From Dipteronia dyeriana (lineage: Eukaryota > Streptophyta > Magnoliopsida > Sapindales > Sapindaceae): a stretch of DNA of 64,000 bases. Below, piece after piece: positions 12,200-23,300 of the stretch (its first letter is position 1; each line of letters opens with the position of its first letter). Location: positions 92,379,891-92,443,890 of the forward strand of contig CM065298.1 in the NCBI GenBank assembly GCA_032871835.1. The letters run 5' to 3'. The translations under genes and the position numbers were made by a program. The notes beneath the pieces were generated by a model. That model was given only the letters and a program-made list of their open reading frames with translations, made no database searches and was not told the origin of the DNA.

Positions 12200-12373
12200 T
12201 TGAAGTTTTATTTTTTTGCGCCACGTCACAGATAATAGATTCTGTTAGATATTAACAGAATGGTTACCAATGAACAATGTTTTGTCAAAATGGTGATTTT
12301 GGAACAATTTAAAAAGTGCATGGCCTTTTTGGGACTCTGTCTACCAATTAATGGTGTCTATTGCTATTTTCTC
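12200..12373 (-). repeat. Right terminal inverted repeat of MULE-1
   Basis: The reverse complement begins GAGAAAATAGCAATAGACACC and pairs with the left repeat at 5424-5610. The 9-bp TSD TAAAAAGAA follows at 12374-12382. Confidence 0.6.
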
Positions 12374-12382
12374 TAAAAAGAA

Positions 12383-13072
12383 TTTGCACTCAATAAAGCA
12401 ATACAAATTAATGCATATGTAATGCTCCCCTAAAAGGTTACTCTCTCTCATGATTTCTCCCCTAAAGCATAAACAAAACTCCTCCTATATTTCTCAAGAC
12501 TTCTCCCCCTTTTTGTCATGAGATAGATAAAAGAGTTTCCTCTATCGGGTTGCTTTACCAAAGAGAGCTATTTGCAAGATCTTATATCATAACCATATAC
12601 ATCAAATTTATGTCACAAAAGTGATTATGAGAGATTCAAGGAGTTTTTTTATTATAAAAAAAAGTATGACCATGCAAAATATGTTACATTCAAATCCAAA
12701 ACAATGGTATTTGGCAAAGCAAACAACAAATGTTTTCAAAAGAATTCAAACCAATTTTCACCATTTGTCATTATTTCAAGCAAGGATATAAATTTTATAA
12801 GAAATTCAATTTAAGGAGTAACTATATCAAATTTTATAAGCAAAAAAAAAGGCATGAGCGACTTTTACACCCTTTTCAATTTTTCCGGGTAAGATACTTG
12901 CATGATAGTAACCTTGTTCAACTAATAAAGAGAGAGAGAGAGACTTTGGACTTAAAATCCTTTGAATGGATACAAGATCCTTAATGATTGGAGTCTCAAT
13001 ATTGTTTTTCACACATATTTTTGCATATTAAGCAATCAAAAACATTTCATACATATCATTTTATGCATGTCA
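12383..13072 (-). mobile_element. Sirevirus-like relic A, middle piece with polypurine motifs
   Basis: Aligns by eye with ~62130-62830 in relic B. Both contain repeated CTCCCCT/CTCCCCCT blocks (AGGGGAG on the minus strand), then TTTTTGTCA(T/C)(G/A)AGATAG, CAAAGAGAG(C/A)TATTTGCAA and CATGAGCGACT. Several polypurine tracts before the 3' LTR are a known Sirevirus habit, so this is probably the 3' end of such an element read on the minus strand. No coding sequence remains. Confidence 0.5.
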
Positions 13073-13500
13073 TAAAAAAATGGTAAATCACATTTTAGTC
13101 CATGTAGTTTGCCTTAATCTATGTTTAGTCTACGATTTTTTTGGAATTGTAAATTTTAGTCCTTCTGTGATAGAACCTGTTAAAAGGACGGATTCTGACA
13201 TGTCAGGCAAGTTAAATGACGTAAATACCCCTGATGCATGTTGATCCTGTTGAAAATACCATTTTATCCATACCATTTAATATATATTTATCAAATAAAA
13301 AAAATAAAAAGAAAGAAAAACAAAAAAAGATGGATCTCCATCGTCCATCTCAAAGATGATCGGTGGAGATATTTCTTTTTTTATTTTTTATTTAAATTAA
13401 AAAAAAAGAATTTAATAACAAAATAAATTAAAACAAAAAACAAAAAAAAACAAAAACTTCAAATAAAATTAAATAAAATAAAAAATATAAAAAATGGTTT

Positions 13501-13564
13501 AGATCCAGATTGGATCTCCACCGTCCATCTCATGTGAAGGACGGTAGAGATCTAATCTGGATTT
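13501..13564. repeat. Near-perfect hairpin inside the TIR element
   Basis: Arms AGATCCAGATTGGATCTCC... and ...GAGATCTAATCTGGATTT pair over ~26 bp with three or four mismatches around a 12-base loop. A shorter related hairpin (TCTCCATCGTCCATCT / AGATGATCGGTGGAGA) lies at 13334-13369. Confidence 0.7.
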
Positions 13565-13930
13565 CCACCAAATCCAAAAAAATACAACACGAAATAAAAA
13601 AAAAACCCAAAAAAACTAGACTTCATCAACATACCAAAAACCATATTTCATCTATTGTAAACCTACAGCAAATGAAGTTTTTGATTGTCCAATAAACCAA
13701 ACTTCAATAAGTAAAAAAATCAACCCAAATACAACACCTAACTGCAGACTTTATTAACCCAGAAAAACCAAAAACCAAAAACCCATCTTCAAAAGAAAAA
13801 TAAAATCAAAAATACCCAGATCTTTTACACACACAAACACACACACCCAGATCTGGAATACCCAGATCACTCTCTCTCACACACACAAACACCCATATCA
13901 TCTGGAATCGAACCCAATTATGGGTTCAAA

Positions 13931-14240
13931 CTAACACACCAACCCACCCCATACCCAATCGATCACCACCATCAGCGCCTCACACCGACGTCGACACCCA
14001 TACCCTACCAGAACAAACACACCAGCATACCCACACCATTGGTGTGTTGGTGAGAGAGAGCGAGAAAAGAGGGAGAAAAAGAGATATTTATGGGGATTGA
14101 TTCGGTGTTGATTGTTTGGGTTTGTGTGGTGAATTGTGTTGAGATTAGATTGAGTGGAAGATTTATTTCTAGAGAAAGAAGAAAACAAAGAAAAAAAACG
14201 ATAGAAACAGAGAACGATGGATGTAAGAGAGAGAAAATAA
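13931..14240 (-). other. Gene-like patch, possibly captured host sequence
   Basis: GC-richer than its surroundings. The minus strand carries an open segment (14188-13931) with an Asn/His-rich start and Cys/Gly/Val-rich end. CACACCATTGGTGTG is a local palindrome. I do not recognise a protein family. It may be a captured exon, or chance coding-like sequence. Confidence 0.2.
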
Positions 14241-14630
14241 AAGTTGTGTTTTTTTATATTTAATTTTAAAAATTTATAAAAACTTTTTAAAATTAATTTA
14301 TTTAATCTAATAGTGGGAGCTGACGTGGCCCAATAGAAGCCACATTTTTTTTATATATATAACAAAATTAACTTTTGAAATGATACCCTTCATAAACTAA
14401 AGCTTCTAGAAACCGGTTCGTAAATTTACCTATTTATCCTCGTTGACTTAACAGAATTCAATGAAACCCTAACATAATTCAATGAAACCCTAACAGAATT
14501 GGACGATAGGGACTATAATCTAGATTGTCAGAATAAGTATAGATTAAAAGTTACAATTTCAAAAAACCGTTGACTAAACGTAGATTAAGGTAAACTATAG
14601 GGACTAAAACACGATTTACACTAAAAAAAA

Positions 14631-14880
14631 TTCTCATATCATGGAGATAAATTATAAGTAAAGCAATGAAGCACACTTATTAAAAAAAAACATATAAGCA
14701 TGTATATAGAACCAAAAATCTCAAACAATTATCAAAAGTGTATAAAATTAATTAACTTTTTGTACATGACAAATCATGCAAGTTCACTGTATTTGCTTGA
14801 GCTCCCCTCACAGGGTCAAATCTGTACCATATCAGGGCAAGGGACAAGTTCCTAGAGATATGTCATGTCCATTTGAGTCA
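14631..14880 (-). mobile_element. Sirevirus-like relic A, right piece
   Basis: Resumes the homology to relic B after the TIR element: both have CTTGAGCTCCC followed by GGGTCAA and then AAGTTCCTA(G/T)AGA. Similarity fades after ~14880. Confidence 0.4.
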
Positions 14881-15716
14881 ATAATATCTACATGTGATGA
14901 ATGGACACGAGCATGGATGTTCATCTTGCTTATTGCTAGTGTTAGCTTATGCAAGACTATGCAATTTTCTTCGCAATGAATGTCTGTCTGATGCATTTCT
15001 TATTGAACCTATCGATGACGAATCTTTATCATCTTAATCTCCACCAGTTAATGAAGAGAAATTTGAACTTATTTTCAAACTCAAGAGCGTACTAACGGGA
15101 GAGTGATAGTTACAAATATGTGGGGAGATGTTAGCAGAATTACAACAATAATTATGAAGGAGAATGGGTTGTTATATTTTGGAGTTTGAGATTAAATTGT
15201 TAAAATTTGGACATTTGTGTTTCGATATCATGGATTGAAATGTATTAATAATTTTTTTTATCCCATCGATAATTATAATTTAAAAAGTCAATTATTGTTT
15301 TAATTTTTTATAATATAAAAAATTTCACCACTAAGTCTTTATATATATATATATATATTTTTTTTTTTTAAAAAAAGATAAGTCTTCATATTAATGTTTA
15401 AATAGAATTAAAAAAACAAGAACTTTTAAATTGACTGAAATAATGAAAACCTTGAAAACTACTGACAAAAAAAAAGAAGATAATTTTGAATTATTTACTA
15501 ATTTAAAAGAATTTAATAAACTTACCGAACAAAACAAATCACACTGAAGAACAAAAAATTCATATTAAAAATTAAGATTCGAAAATATTGCCTATAAAAG
15601 AAGAAACTGAAAAAGGAAAGGTGATACTTGAAACTATATCATTTGGTGCTTTAAAATAAACTACATAATTTGGAAAAAAAAAATACAGCATGCCACAAGG
15701 TATGGTAGTAACTACT
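14881..15716. other. AT-rich spacer with AT microsatellite
   Basis: No recognisable gene. An (AT)n tract followed by a T-run lies at 15340-15371. Confidence 0.5.
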
Positions 15717-15733
15717 AGTAAACCCTCAATGAC

Positions 15734-15852
15734 AAGATGATTTGGTATAATGTTATGTCATTTACATCAGCATCATGAGGTTATGGATTCGAGTCTCATT
15801 TTTTAATCCAATTCTCGAATTATTGTAATGTTTCAAGAAGAAAAAAGAAAAA
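15734..15852 (+). mobile_element. SINE-like insertion with 17-bp target duplications
   Basis: A 119-bp body is flanked by AGTAAACCCTCAATGAC (15717-15733) and AGTAAACCCCCAATGAC (15853-15869), which match at 16 of 17 bases. The body contains GGATTCGAGTCTC, close to the Pol III B-box consensus GGTTCGANNCC, and ends in an A/G-rich tail. Long variable duplications and an A-rich 3' end are the mark of LINE-driven retroposition. The A box is not clear and the body is short for a SINE. Confidence 0.5.
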
Positions 15853-15869
15853 AGTAAACCCCCAATGAC

Positions 15870-16576
15870 TAGTGTAGGATTTGTCGACACGAATCAGAAG
15901 CAATACAACTGGGCTCATAGTTAAATATTCACAACTTTTTATAGTGTTTTTTGTTCTACTTTCATGTTTTAATTAAAAATTATAGCCGAGACAATTAAGG
16001 TTAGTGGGAGATTTCACATCAGGCTCACTGAATTTTCAAACTAAATTCAAGTCACAAACCCAAAAAAGAAAGATAGCTACATAGCTATAATCACTCTGGA
16101 TTTACACTATCACATTTTAAATTCCTAAATTTTAATTTGGTGGATTCAATTATGAAAAATATAAATATCCTAATTTTAGGCAATTCTCTTTCCCCTCTGT
16201 TATGTACTTATATTATCACTTAACCAAAATCTTTTGAATTAAACAAGCAAATGTAATTCAATGCAAACATAAACATCAAATTTGCATCTTTTTCTTTTGT
16301 CTGAAATTTCACAAACATAAGTTTTAAAAAAGGACTTCTTACTTTATTACTTCCGAAACGGATCCTTCTGCATCTATATAAAAGCGATGCTTCATAAAAA
16401 GCAAAGTTTCCTTTTTAATGGATATATTTCATAATCTAACGGATTTTTTCATTCTAAGAGTTATCAGTAATTAATTATCAAATATGTTTCTATCTAATGA
16501 AATACTATTAGATCAAATTAAATTAAAACTCTATTATAAATAGAGAATTTATTAAATTAAAAGAAATACATGCAAA
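15870..16576. other. AT-rich spacer, nothing recognised
   Basis: No open frame, repeat or RNA gene that I can support. Confidence 0.5.
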
Positions 16577-17056
16577 TTAGGCATAGATGTGGATAGTAGT
16601 ATAGTTTTTATCAATCGAACCACCAGGCAACCAATGACACCTAAACTCATCATATCCATCAGGAATATCCTTCAAGTGGAGACCAACGTCTTCAGCAACC
16701 CAAAAACAGTCCTTGTAATTACATTTGCGATAAAGATCATTATTTTTTCAGAACACCTTGAAATCGGCATGGATATTTCCCTTGTCTGGTCTCCAATAGC
16801 ACCAGTACGTAAAGCATTATCCCAAACATGTCCGACTGGAATGTCCACTGAAACTCAGTCCCCGCTGAAAGAGTTTGTAAGCCTAGATCATCTCTGGTGC
16901 CGGACTTGCAGTGCACGAAGAACAACGTTCCGGAGGTCATCTCATTCACGACATGCACCGATGCACGTGCCATTTTCTTACATATGTCGGGCGTGAGTAT
17001 GCAGAACCGATGGTCAGAGCTGCAACAAGTAATACTATAGCCAAATTCTTGACCAT
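16577..17056 (-). pseudogene. S-protein homolog (plant self-incompatibility S1 family) pseudogene
   Basis: The ATG at 17056 opens a typical secretory signal, MVKNLAIVLLVAALTIGSAY, at the usual place for this family of small secreted cysteine-containing proteins. After a frame change the body reads ASVHVVNEMTSGTLFFVHCK, then DDLGLQTL and EFQWTF (S1-family VHCKSKDDDLG block). Another frame gives WCYWRP, CNYKDCFWVAEDVGLHL and CHWLPGGSIDKN up to TAA at 16577-16579. Length (~159 codons) is normal. Breaks: a frameshift near 16972; an extra GTAC before the WCYW motif near 16805, apparently a tandem-type insertion; and TGA after ADFKVF near 16753. Founding members act in poppy pollen rejection, and most homologs have no known role. 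The gene is dead. Confidence 0.75.
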
Positions 17057-17377
17057 ATTCAGAATTTAATTTTTGTTTTGGTTGATTGGTTTGTTTTTTA
17101 TGGAAAAGGAATAGAGAGTACTAGAGTGTAACTTGTAAAGCATAATTTCATGGAAAAGCTAGTTAGTCTCTTAATTACATTGTTAATAATTAATTTTTTA
17201 CTATATATCGTTCTTTAAACAATATGTTAAAGTTTAGACATAAAAGGAATATTCCATTTAATTTTGGGTTAACACCATGATTGACTAGGTTGACCACCTT
17301 TACTCTAACAATTGACCTGTTTTATATTATGAAATATCGATAATGCCCATATGTTAAGTATTTTTAATTATTATAAT
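17057..17377. other. Upstream flank of the S-protein pseudogene
   Basis: AT-rich; no gene or repeat recognised before the MULE-2 target duplication at 17378. Confidence 0.5.
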
Positions 17378-17386
17378 ATTGTTATG

Positions 17387-17530
17387 GTGGAAATGGTCCA
17401 AAATATCACTTTTTTTATCCCCTGTGATGATGTCACCATATTAATAACTTATGTTTCAAAAACACCTATTATGGTGAACTATCAAAATTGCCCTCAAAAG
17501 TTGTATTTGTGCTTTCATCTTTGGTTTCAG
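17387..17530 (+). repeat. Left terminal inverted repeat of MULE-2
   Basis: Pairs with the reverse complement of 40265-40408: CACCATATTAATAACTTATG versus CACCAAATTAATAAATCATG, then AACACC versus TGCACC, and GAACTATCAAAATTGCC versus GAGACCAAAATACTC. About 65-70% identical by eye. A ~6-bp indel lies near the tip. Confidence 0.6.
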
Positions 17531-17732
17531 AAAGATAAATTTATTTCTCTCTCCAAAAAAGTAGTGTGTTTTTCAAATCTGCAGGTAACTGATATTTGTG
17601 ATCTCCCTAATGTTTTGTCATGCTTTTACGAGTGATTTAAGATGTATACAACAAATTTATGAACATTTAGTCTCCAGAATGTGCACTAGGTTTATTTTCT
17701 TACTTTCCGAGAATATAGGTCGAACTTGTAGG

Positions 17733-18190
17733 TTTGTTATAAAAGCCCAAGGTTTTGTAAAAGCTCGGGGTTATTAAAAAAAGCTCGGTCCGAGCTTATA
17801 AGAGTGGTTCAAGCTTTTATAACAGCTGCGAGCTTTTATAAAAGATATGAGCTTTTAAAACAGCTCGGATTTAAAAGCTTGATCCGAGCTATTTTAAAAG
17901 CTCGGAGTTGTTATATAAAAGCTCGCAGCTGTTATAAAAGCTCGGACCGAGCTTTTATAAAAGCTCGCAGCTTATATATAAACACTCGGACCGAGTTTTT
18001 ATATAACAGCTCGCAGCTTTTATAAAAGCTCAAGGCTTATATAAAAACACTCGGACTGAGTTTTTATATAGCTCGGATTGAGCTTTTATAAAAGCTCAGA
18101 TCCGAGCTTTAATAAAAGCCCGATCCTAGCTTTTAAAAAAGCTCGATCAGAGCTATATAAAAACTCGGTCCGAGCTCTTGTACTATGCTT
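17733..18190. repeat. Left palindromic AGCTTTTATAAAAGCT array
   Basis: A dense, irregular array in which AGCTCG and GAGCTTTTATAAAAGCTC recur every ~15-40 bp with A/T-rich spacers (TATAAA, TATATA). Because each unit is itself palindromic, the array can fold in many registers. It ends ~250 bp before the transposase start and lies in the probable 5' intron. The right end of the element has a matching array at 39405-39995. Confidence 0.8.
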
Positions 18191-18438
18191 ATCCGAGATG
18201 TTATTGTATTGGATCGAGATTTTATTTTACTTTTTCTGAGATTTTAGTGTATTGGTTCGAGCTTGTACTTTGATTATCCTAGTATTTTTTGTTCCAAAGG
18301 AATTTTTTTAATTCCGACATTTGTTATTATTTTTGAGCTTTTTTATAACATTCATTTGGTTATTTAATTGTTATTTGAAATTGAATTTAGCTATTGTTAT
18401 TGTTAATAATGGTTTGTGATTTTGATTTTAACAGGAGA

Positions 18439-21204
18439 ATGAATCGGGTGAGAATAATCATCTCTTACAACGGTCGACGGGAGCAGTTACCCTATGGAAA
18501 TCAGAGGTTTTTAGGTACTGATAATCAAGGAATGTATGTCTCAAAGAGTATGACTTACCAAGAGTTGGTGTCGATCGTGGAAACCGTTGTGAAGTATGAT
18601 GTCGACAAATACAGTGATGATCTACTGTGTATATCAATGGTTCCTGAGACTACATGTCGAACGTTTATAAGAAACGACGATGATGTTCAGTTTATGTTGG
18701 GGGAAGATAGGGTAATCCCTCAAGTATGTGTCAATCTAATTGAGGGGAACAAGAGATGTCATTGGTGAAGAAATCCCTCATCGTGATAACAACCAACAAT
18801 TTTGATCTTCAGACGGAAGTAACCAGTTGTTCACAGAAAAAGTTCGAATAACGGTAGGGAAAACTTGTATGGTGTCCCACCGGAAGTAGCCGACCATGGT
18901 GAATTAGTCGGTGGCCAATTCGACGATGTGTTTGGATGTCAAATTGAGATGAATGATGGGCAGTTCAACCACCATTATAATGACTTCTACAATGACATAA
19001 ACAATTAGCAGAACAGTGAGCAGAATGTTGGGCCGACACAACAAATGGATGATGAGGAAAAATTGCATCCAGTTGATAATGTAGCTAACAATGAGGAAGA
19101 GGAAAAGGCTGTCGAACCGGAAAGACGGGCAACACGTGAACAAAGATTTACTTACAGTGCAACAAATGTAGATGGGACTTCCAAGGTCCGACCTAATTTA
19201 ACTACATTTGATTCTGATAATGTTAGAACATGGGTTATTTCAAGAGCACAATCATACTCGTTTGGTATTGGTGGAAGCAGGAACTCGGTTCAAGAAGAAC
19301 CTACAAGCATGGTGTATAAGGGGCAATGTTTTCCTACCAAAAAGGATTTGAAGAGACTCGTTGGGCATTTTGCAATGCAGCAGAACTTCGAGTGGAAGGT
19401 GAAAAGGTCAAATAAGACAACGTTACATTTGGTTTGTTTGATGGAAAACTATACGTGGAAATTTAAAGCGGTTAGGAGAGATGAAGGGACATACTTCCAA
19501 GTAAGAAGTTTTGTGAATGAACACACATGTCCTTTGGAGGAGATTCACCGCCGTCACCGACAAGTTAGTGCAATCATAATTGGAGAAGTGGTTACACCTA
19601 GACTTCAACAACAAGATGGTCGACTAATGTGTCCGAAGGACATAATCGCCGATATGAAAATAATGTATGGCATCCAAATCTTGTATAGTAAGACACATTA
19701 AGCCCTGCAATATGCGTTGTCACTGACCTATAGAACACATGAGGAAACCTTCAAACTACTGCCATTATTTGGCTACGTGTTAGAGCAACAAAATCCAGGG
19801 ACAATAACTGACTTACAGTACGATGAAGATGTCAGATTTCTCTATTTTTTCATGTCATTGGGTGCCTCACTCATAGGAATCCAGAGGTGTATGGGTCCAG
19901 TTATTGCTATAGATGGTACTCATTTAAAGGGAAGATTTGGGGGCACAATGTTTGTTGCAACTACATAAGTTAGGAACGAACAGGTGTATCCAATTGCTTT
20001 TGAGTACGGTGACTCAGAAAATAACCTTTCATGGGAGTGGTTTTTGGATTGATTGAAAGGTGCCCTATGCTATATTGATGATCTGGTTTTCATTTTCTAT
20101 CGGTATGCAAGCATTGAAGCTGGGATTTCTAAAGTTTTTCCTGAAGCAACCCATACGATATGTTGTTGGCACTTTTCTAAAAATATGAAGAAGCGATTTT
20201 ATAGAAAGAATGTAGCAGCCATAATGGATAAAGCAACTAAATCGTACACTGAGTTGAAATATAATCGCCACATGGAAGAGTTACTTAACCTGCACCAGAA
20301 TGCATTCAATTATGTCATTAAAGCCGGTCCACACAAATGGTCCCTCGTACATTGTCCAGAAAGAAAGTATAGGGCCATGACAACAAATGTTGTAGAATGC
20401 ATAAACTCATGCCTCAAATTCGCACGGCAACTGCCATGCTGACATTGGCAGAGTTCATTAGGTATATGCTACAGAGGTGGTTTTATGAGCGCCATCGTAC
20501 TGCATAGTCTATGGGTCATCAGTTGACTGACGCAACACATCTTGTGATCCTCAAACGTGTTGAGAAGTGTGCTTATATGACCATCAATCCAATTGAATGG
20601 AATATATTCTCCGTCAAACGGTCTAGGAAGCAGTGGACTGTTGACTTAGCCCGGAAGACTTGCACGTGCAACAAATTTTAAATGGACATGTTTTCATGTT
20701 CACATGCAATTGCAGTAGCAAGGTATAGTACTTTTACTTGAAATATTTGGGATACTTGCAAATGAATTTGACACATGTAATTGTTTTTAAAGGGAGATAA
20801 ACTTGGATTACACATCTTTGTGTGTGGATTTCTAAAAGAGAAAGAGACTAATCAATGCGTACTCGGTTTCTATTATGCTTGTTGGACATCCGTCTTCATG
20901 GATAGTCCCCACTGACATCGCCGATCGTGTGGTGTTAAATCCATTGTTGATGAGGCAAGCAGGACATCTGGGGGGGGGGGGGGGGGGGGAGGGGGACATG
21001 CTTCGTCTTCAGAAAGGACAACCACTCAATCATGTAGAAGATGTGGAGAATCAGATCATAATGCTAGACGATGTCATAATCCACCTTTGATTAATGATGG
21101 TCCGAGCAGAATTGTTCTGCCAGAATACCGGCGCAAGTGTAACATTTTTCATTCAGTTGGACACAACAAACAGACTTGCCCTGATAATGGACCTACCGTA
21201 GTAT
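18439..21204 (+). pseudogene. MULE-2 transposase pseudogene (MuDR type)
   Basis: The chosen ATG at 18439 follows a TTTTAACAG splice acceptor. Order: PB1-like N-terminal domain to ~18760 (MNRVRIIISYNGRREQ); acidic linker; MuDR DNA-binding domain at 19300-19540 (GQCFPTKKDLKRLVGHFA...HTCPLEE); MULE DDE domain at ~19870-20440 (GPVIAIDGTHLKGRFGG, PEATHTICCWHFSKNMKK, TTNVVECINS); SWIM finger at ~20655-20720 (CTCNKF...FSCSHAIAVAR); and two zinc knuckles at ~21030-21185 (CGESDHNARRC, ...GHNKQTCPDNG). The second catalytic Asp, normally in SDRH, reads FYRY, so it is Tyr. In-frame stops occur at 18766, 19009, 19699, 19966 and 20050. A G20 run lies at 20970-20989. The copia element inserted at the stop codon: the rejoined end reads GPTVV then TGA at 35302-35304. 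Confidence 0.85.
20970..20989 (+). repeat. Poly-G run of 20
   Basis: Uninterrupted G20, then A and five more G's, inside the transposase pseudogene. It may be real slippage or an assembly artefact. Confidence 0.8.
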
Positions 21205-23149
21205 TGTTGGGGTTTATGCCCTAAGTATGTAATTTATAAATGGATTTATGAAGTAAATAAAAGGAAATATTCAATTCATTCTGTTATGTTATTTATTTTA
21301 TAAACTTGTGTACATATTAACATCCTAGATTGCCGGATGTAATCTCGAACTATGTATATGAGTGTCATATACGGATGGATACAGTAAGAGACGTGCAATC
21401 TAAAAAGTCCATAGATAGCAAATAAAGCTGGGTACTTTATTTGTGGTTAATCTATAGCTGTGGTTCATTCCGTAATGTACAGTGATTCTATCCTGAATCA
21501 TTCATATGAGATATGGGAATGGAGGCACGTTGTATGATGTGATCATATAGGACTGAGCCATGATCTATATGAATCTCACACAAAGATCCTTTTACCGATG
21601 AGATTCATATATATCAACTAATGCTGGCTATATATGGGTGATCTTAATCCTGAATGTTTTATCGACTCCTTCAGGTTAGATCGTGGTCTTTGATATACCA
21701 TGGGTAAGGTCAGATGTATTTCCTGATTAACATACTCCGTATGTTGGGATTGCGGTTTGGCTTATGGCTGGGAAGATTTGTACACAATAGTGGAATCCAC
21801 TCTTTCTTGTGAGAAATAGATGGTAGTTCCCTTAAGGGTTGATTCGGGGCTTGGACAATATGAGCGCTCTCTTAATTCCGTGAGGAAGTAGGATTTATTT
21901 TCCATTAGAGAATCAATGGTACTTAAAGGATATATGTAATTAAAGGGGTATAACGGATATTATGACCCAGCTCTAATTATGAACTATTGTGGAGGATCAC
22001 ACCATATGTAATAGCTATATCGATGGACACCGAGTTGTATCGGTCTGTGTAAAAATGTCTGCAGTTGAGAGAGTGCAGCTTCGGGTTTTTAGTGGAATAA
22101 CACCGGAGTTAATAATCAAGGAATATTAATTTAAGAGTTTAATTAATGATTCCGAGGATTATTGGAGCTCAAAATAGTGTGGGTCCATTAGGTCCCCTTG
22201 CTAGCCAGATCGATTTAGGTAACAAGGGTCACGGTTAATTAATTGGATTATCCAGTTAATTGTGTTACGAAAGTGACACGTATTTATTCGAAAATTAATT
22301 GAATAATGAGATTATTTAATTAATAGATAATGGTGATTAAATAACTTAAATAATGAGATTATTTAATTATGTTATTAATCACTAAATGGAGGGTGTATGT
22401 TGATATTTATTTTTTAATAAAATAAGATAATATGTGTAACACCCAATGTCTTTCAGGCCCAATTGAAAGGCCCAATTTCAAAAAAATAAAAAATAAAAAA
22501 TAAAAAAAAGGGAAAAGCGTGAAGCAGAAAAGGCATCAGGTGAGTAAGCCTATGTGAAATGCATGGCTGACAGGCTGCTGTGAACTTGGTTAATTAGCTC
22601 ACAACTTCAGCTGTGTCCTTCCATAAGTATATATATTAGAGGATAAACATTGTGAGAGCTAGAAAGCAATAGAATCCAGCGGAAGAAAGGAAAGAGAAGA
22701 AAGGAAAGAGAAGAAATCAGTGAAACTCTCTCTCGTGATTATAGATTTCAGTTGATTCTTTTTTGATATCCAGTTTCTAATTGGATCTTGTGATTGTTAA
22801 GGAAAGAAGACGAAGGGAACCTAGCATACTCAGTCTGAAATAAGCTTGACGTCTAAGTTGTGAGTAAATTAAGTTTCAGTTTTGTTTTTAACTCAAAGGT
22901 TTTCGGTTTTATGATTAAGATTAATTGTTGCAAATCTTTTAAGCTTTTTAAGCTTTTTATTGCTTTTTATGATTAATGGTGATGATATAGAGAACTGAAA
23001 GTATATGTTTTATGCTTATATTAGCATTCAGAATCAGTTATATTATTTTTATGAATTATCAAGAAGAGATTATGATTTCTACAAAAGCACCATGTATGTA
23101 CCCTTCCCCAGTTATGATTATGGTTGGATTTTGGGGCCGTTCTACACAT

Positions 23150-23300
23150 GTGTATGTCATGAGTCACTCTGCAAGTGCATGACCAGAGAGAGAAATATAG
23201 TCGCTCTGCACTTGTATGACCAGAGAGTCGCTCTGCCCGAGCATGACCAGAGAAAGAGTAATTGAGTCGCTCTGCACGGGTATGACCAGAAGTTATTCAT
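23150..23300 (+). repeat. Minisatellite in the solo LTR
   Basis: Four variants of GTCGCTCTGCAC-GTATGACCAGAGA, spaced 30-55 bp apart. Confidence 0.65.

Larger units (their letters stand above)
5424..12373 (+). mobile_element. MULE-1: decayed Mutator-like DNA transposon
   Basis: Three facts define this 6.95-kb element. A perfect 9-bp duplication, TAAAAAGAA, lies immediately outside each end (5415-5423 and 12374-12382), the length typical of Mutator elements. The two ends are long but diverged inverted repeats. The flanking sequences join to match the uninterrupted homologous sequence near 62110-62130. Inside are a MuDR-type transposase pseudogene (+), a LINE 3' tail near 6060-6243, an internally deleted LINE (10391-11461, -) and another LINE tail (11824-12110, -). 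The transposase has many stops and a lost catalytic Glu, so the element cannot move by itself. Confidence 0.75.
13082..14621. mobile_element. Non-autonomous TIR element (MULE-like), 1.54 kb
   Basis: The ends form clear inverted repeats of ~100 bp. Left reads GGTAAATCACATTTTAGTCC, and the right end reads inward GTGTAAATCGTGTTTTAGTC. Both continue with AGTTT(G/A)CCTTAATCTA(T/C)G and ATTGTAA(A/C)TTTTA. Flanking 9-mers TAAAAAAAT (13073-13081) and TAAAAAAAA (14622-14630) give a probable 9-bp duplication with one mismatch. No transposase is encoded. The interior holds a 64-bp hairpin (13501-13564), CA-rich sequence (13800-13890) and a gene-like, GC-richer patch (13930-14240). The last looks like captured sequence, as in Pack-MULEs. 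The flanks rejoin to match relic B around 62835. Confidence 0.7.

Noticed and set aside
16589..16996. 135-residue plus-strand ORF
   Set aside because: Antisense to the S-protein-homolog pseudogene. The minus strand gives the recognisable signal peptide and VHCK motif.
17387..17635. ORF at 17351-17635 as a gene
   Set aside because: It runs across the TSD and left TIR of MULE-2 and has no family signature.
17733..18190. CRISPR-like array reading of the left repeat block
   Set aside because: Spacing is irregular, units are palindromic and the genome is plant; there is no constant repeat/unique spacer pattern.
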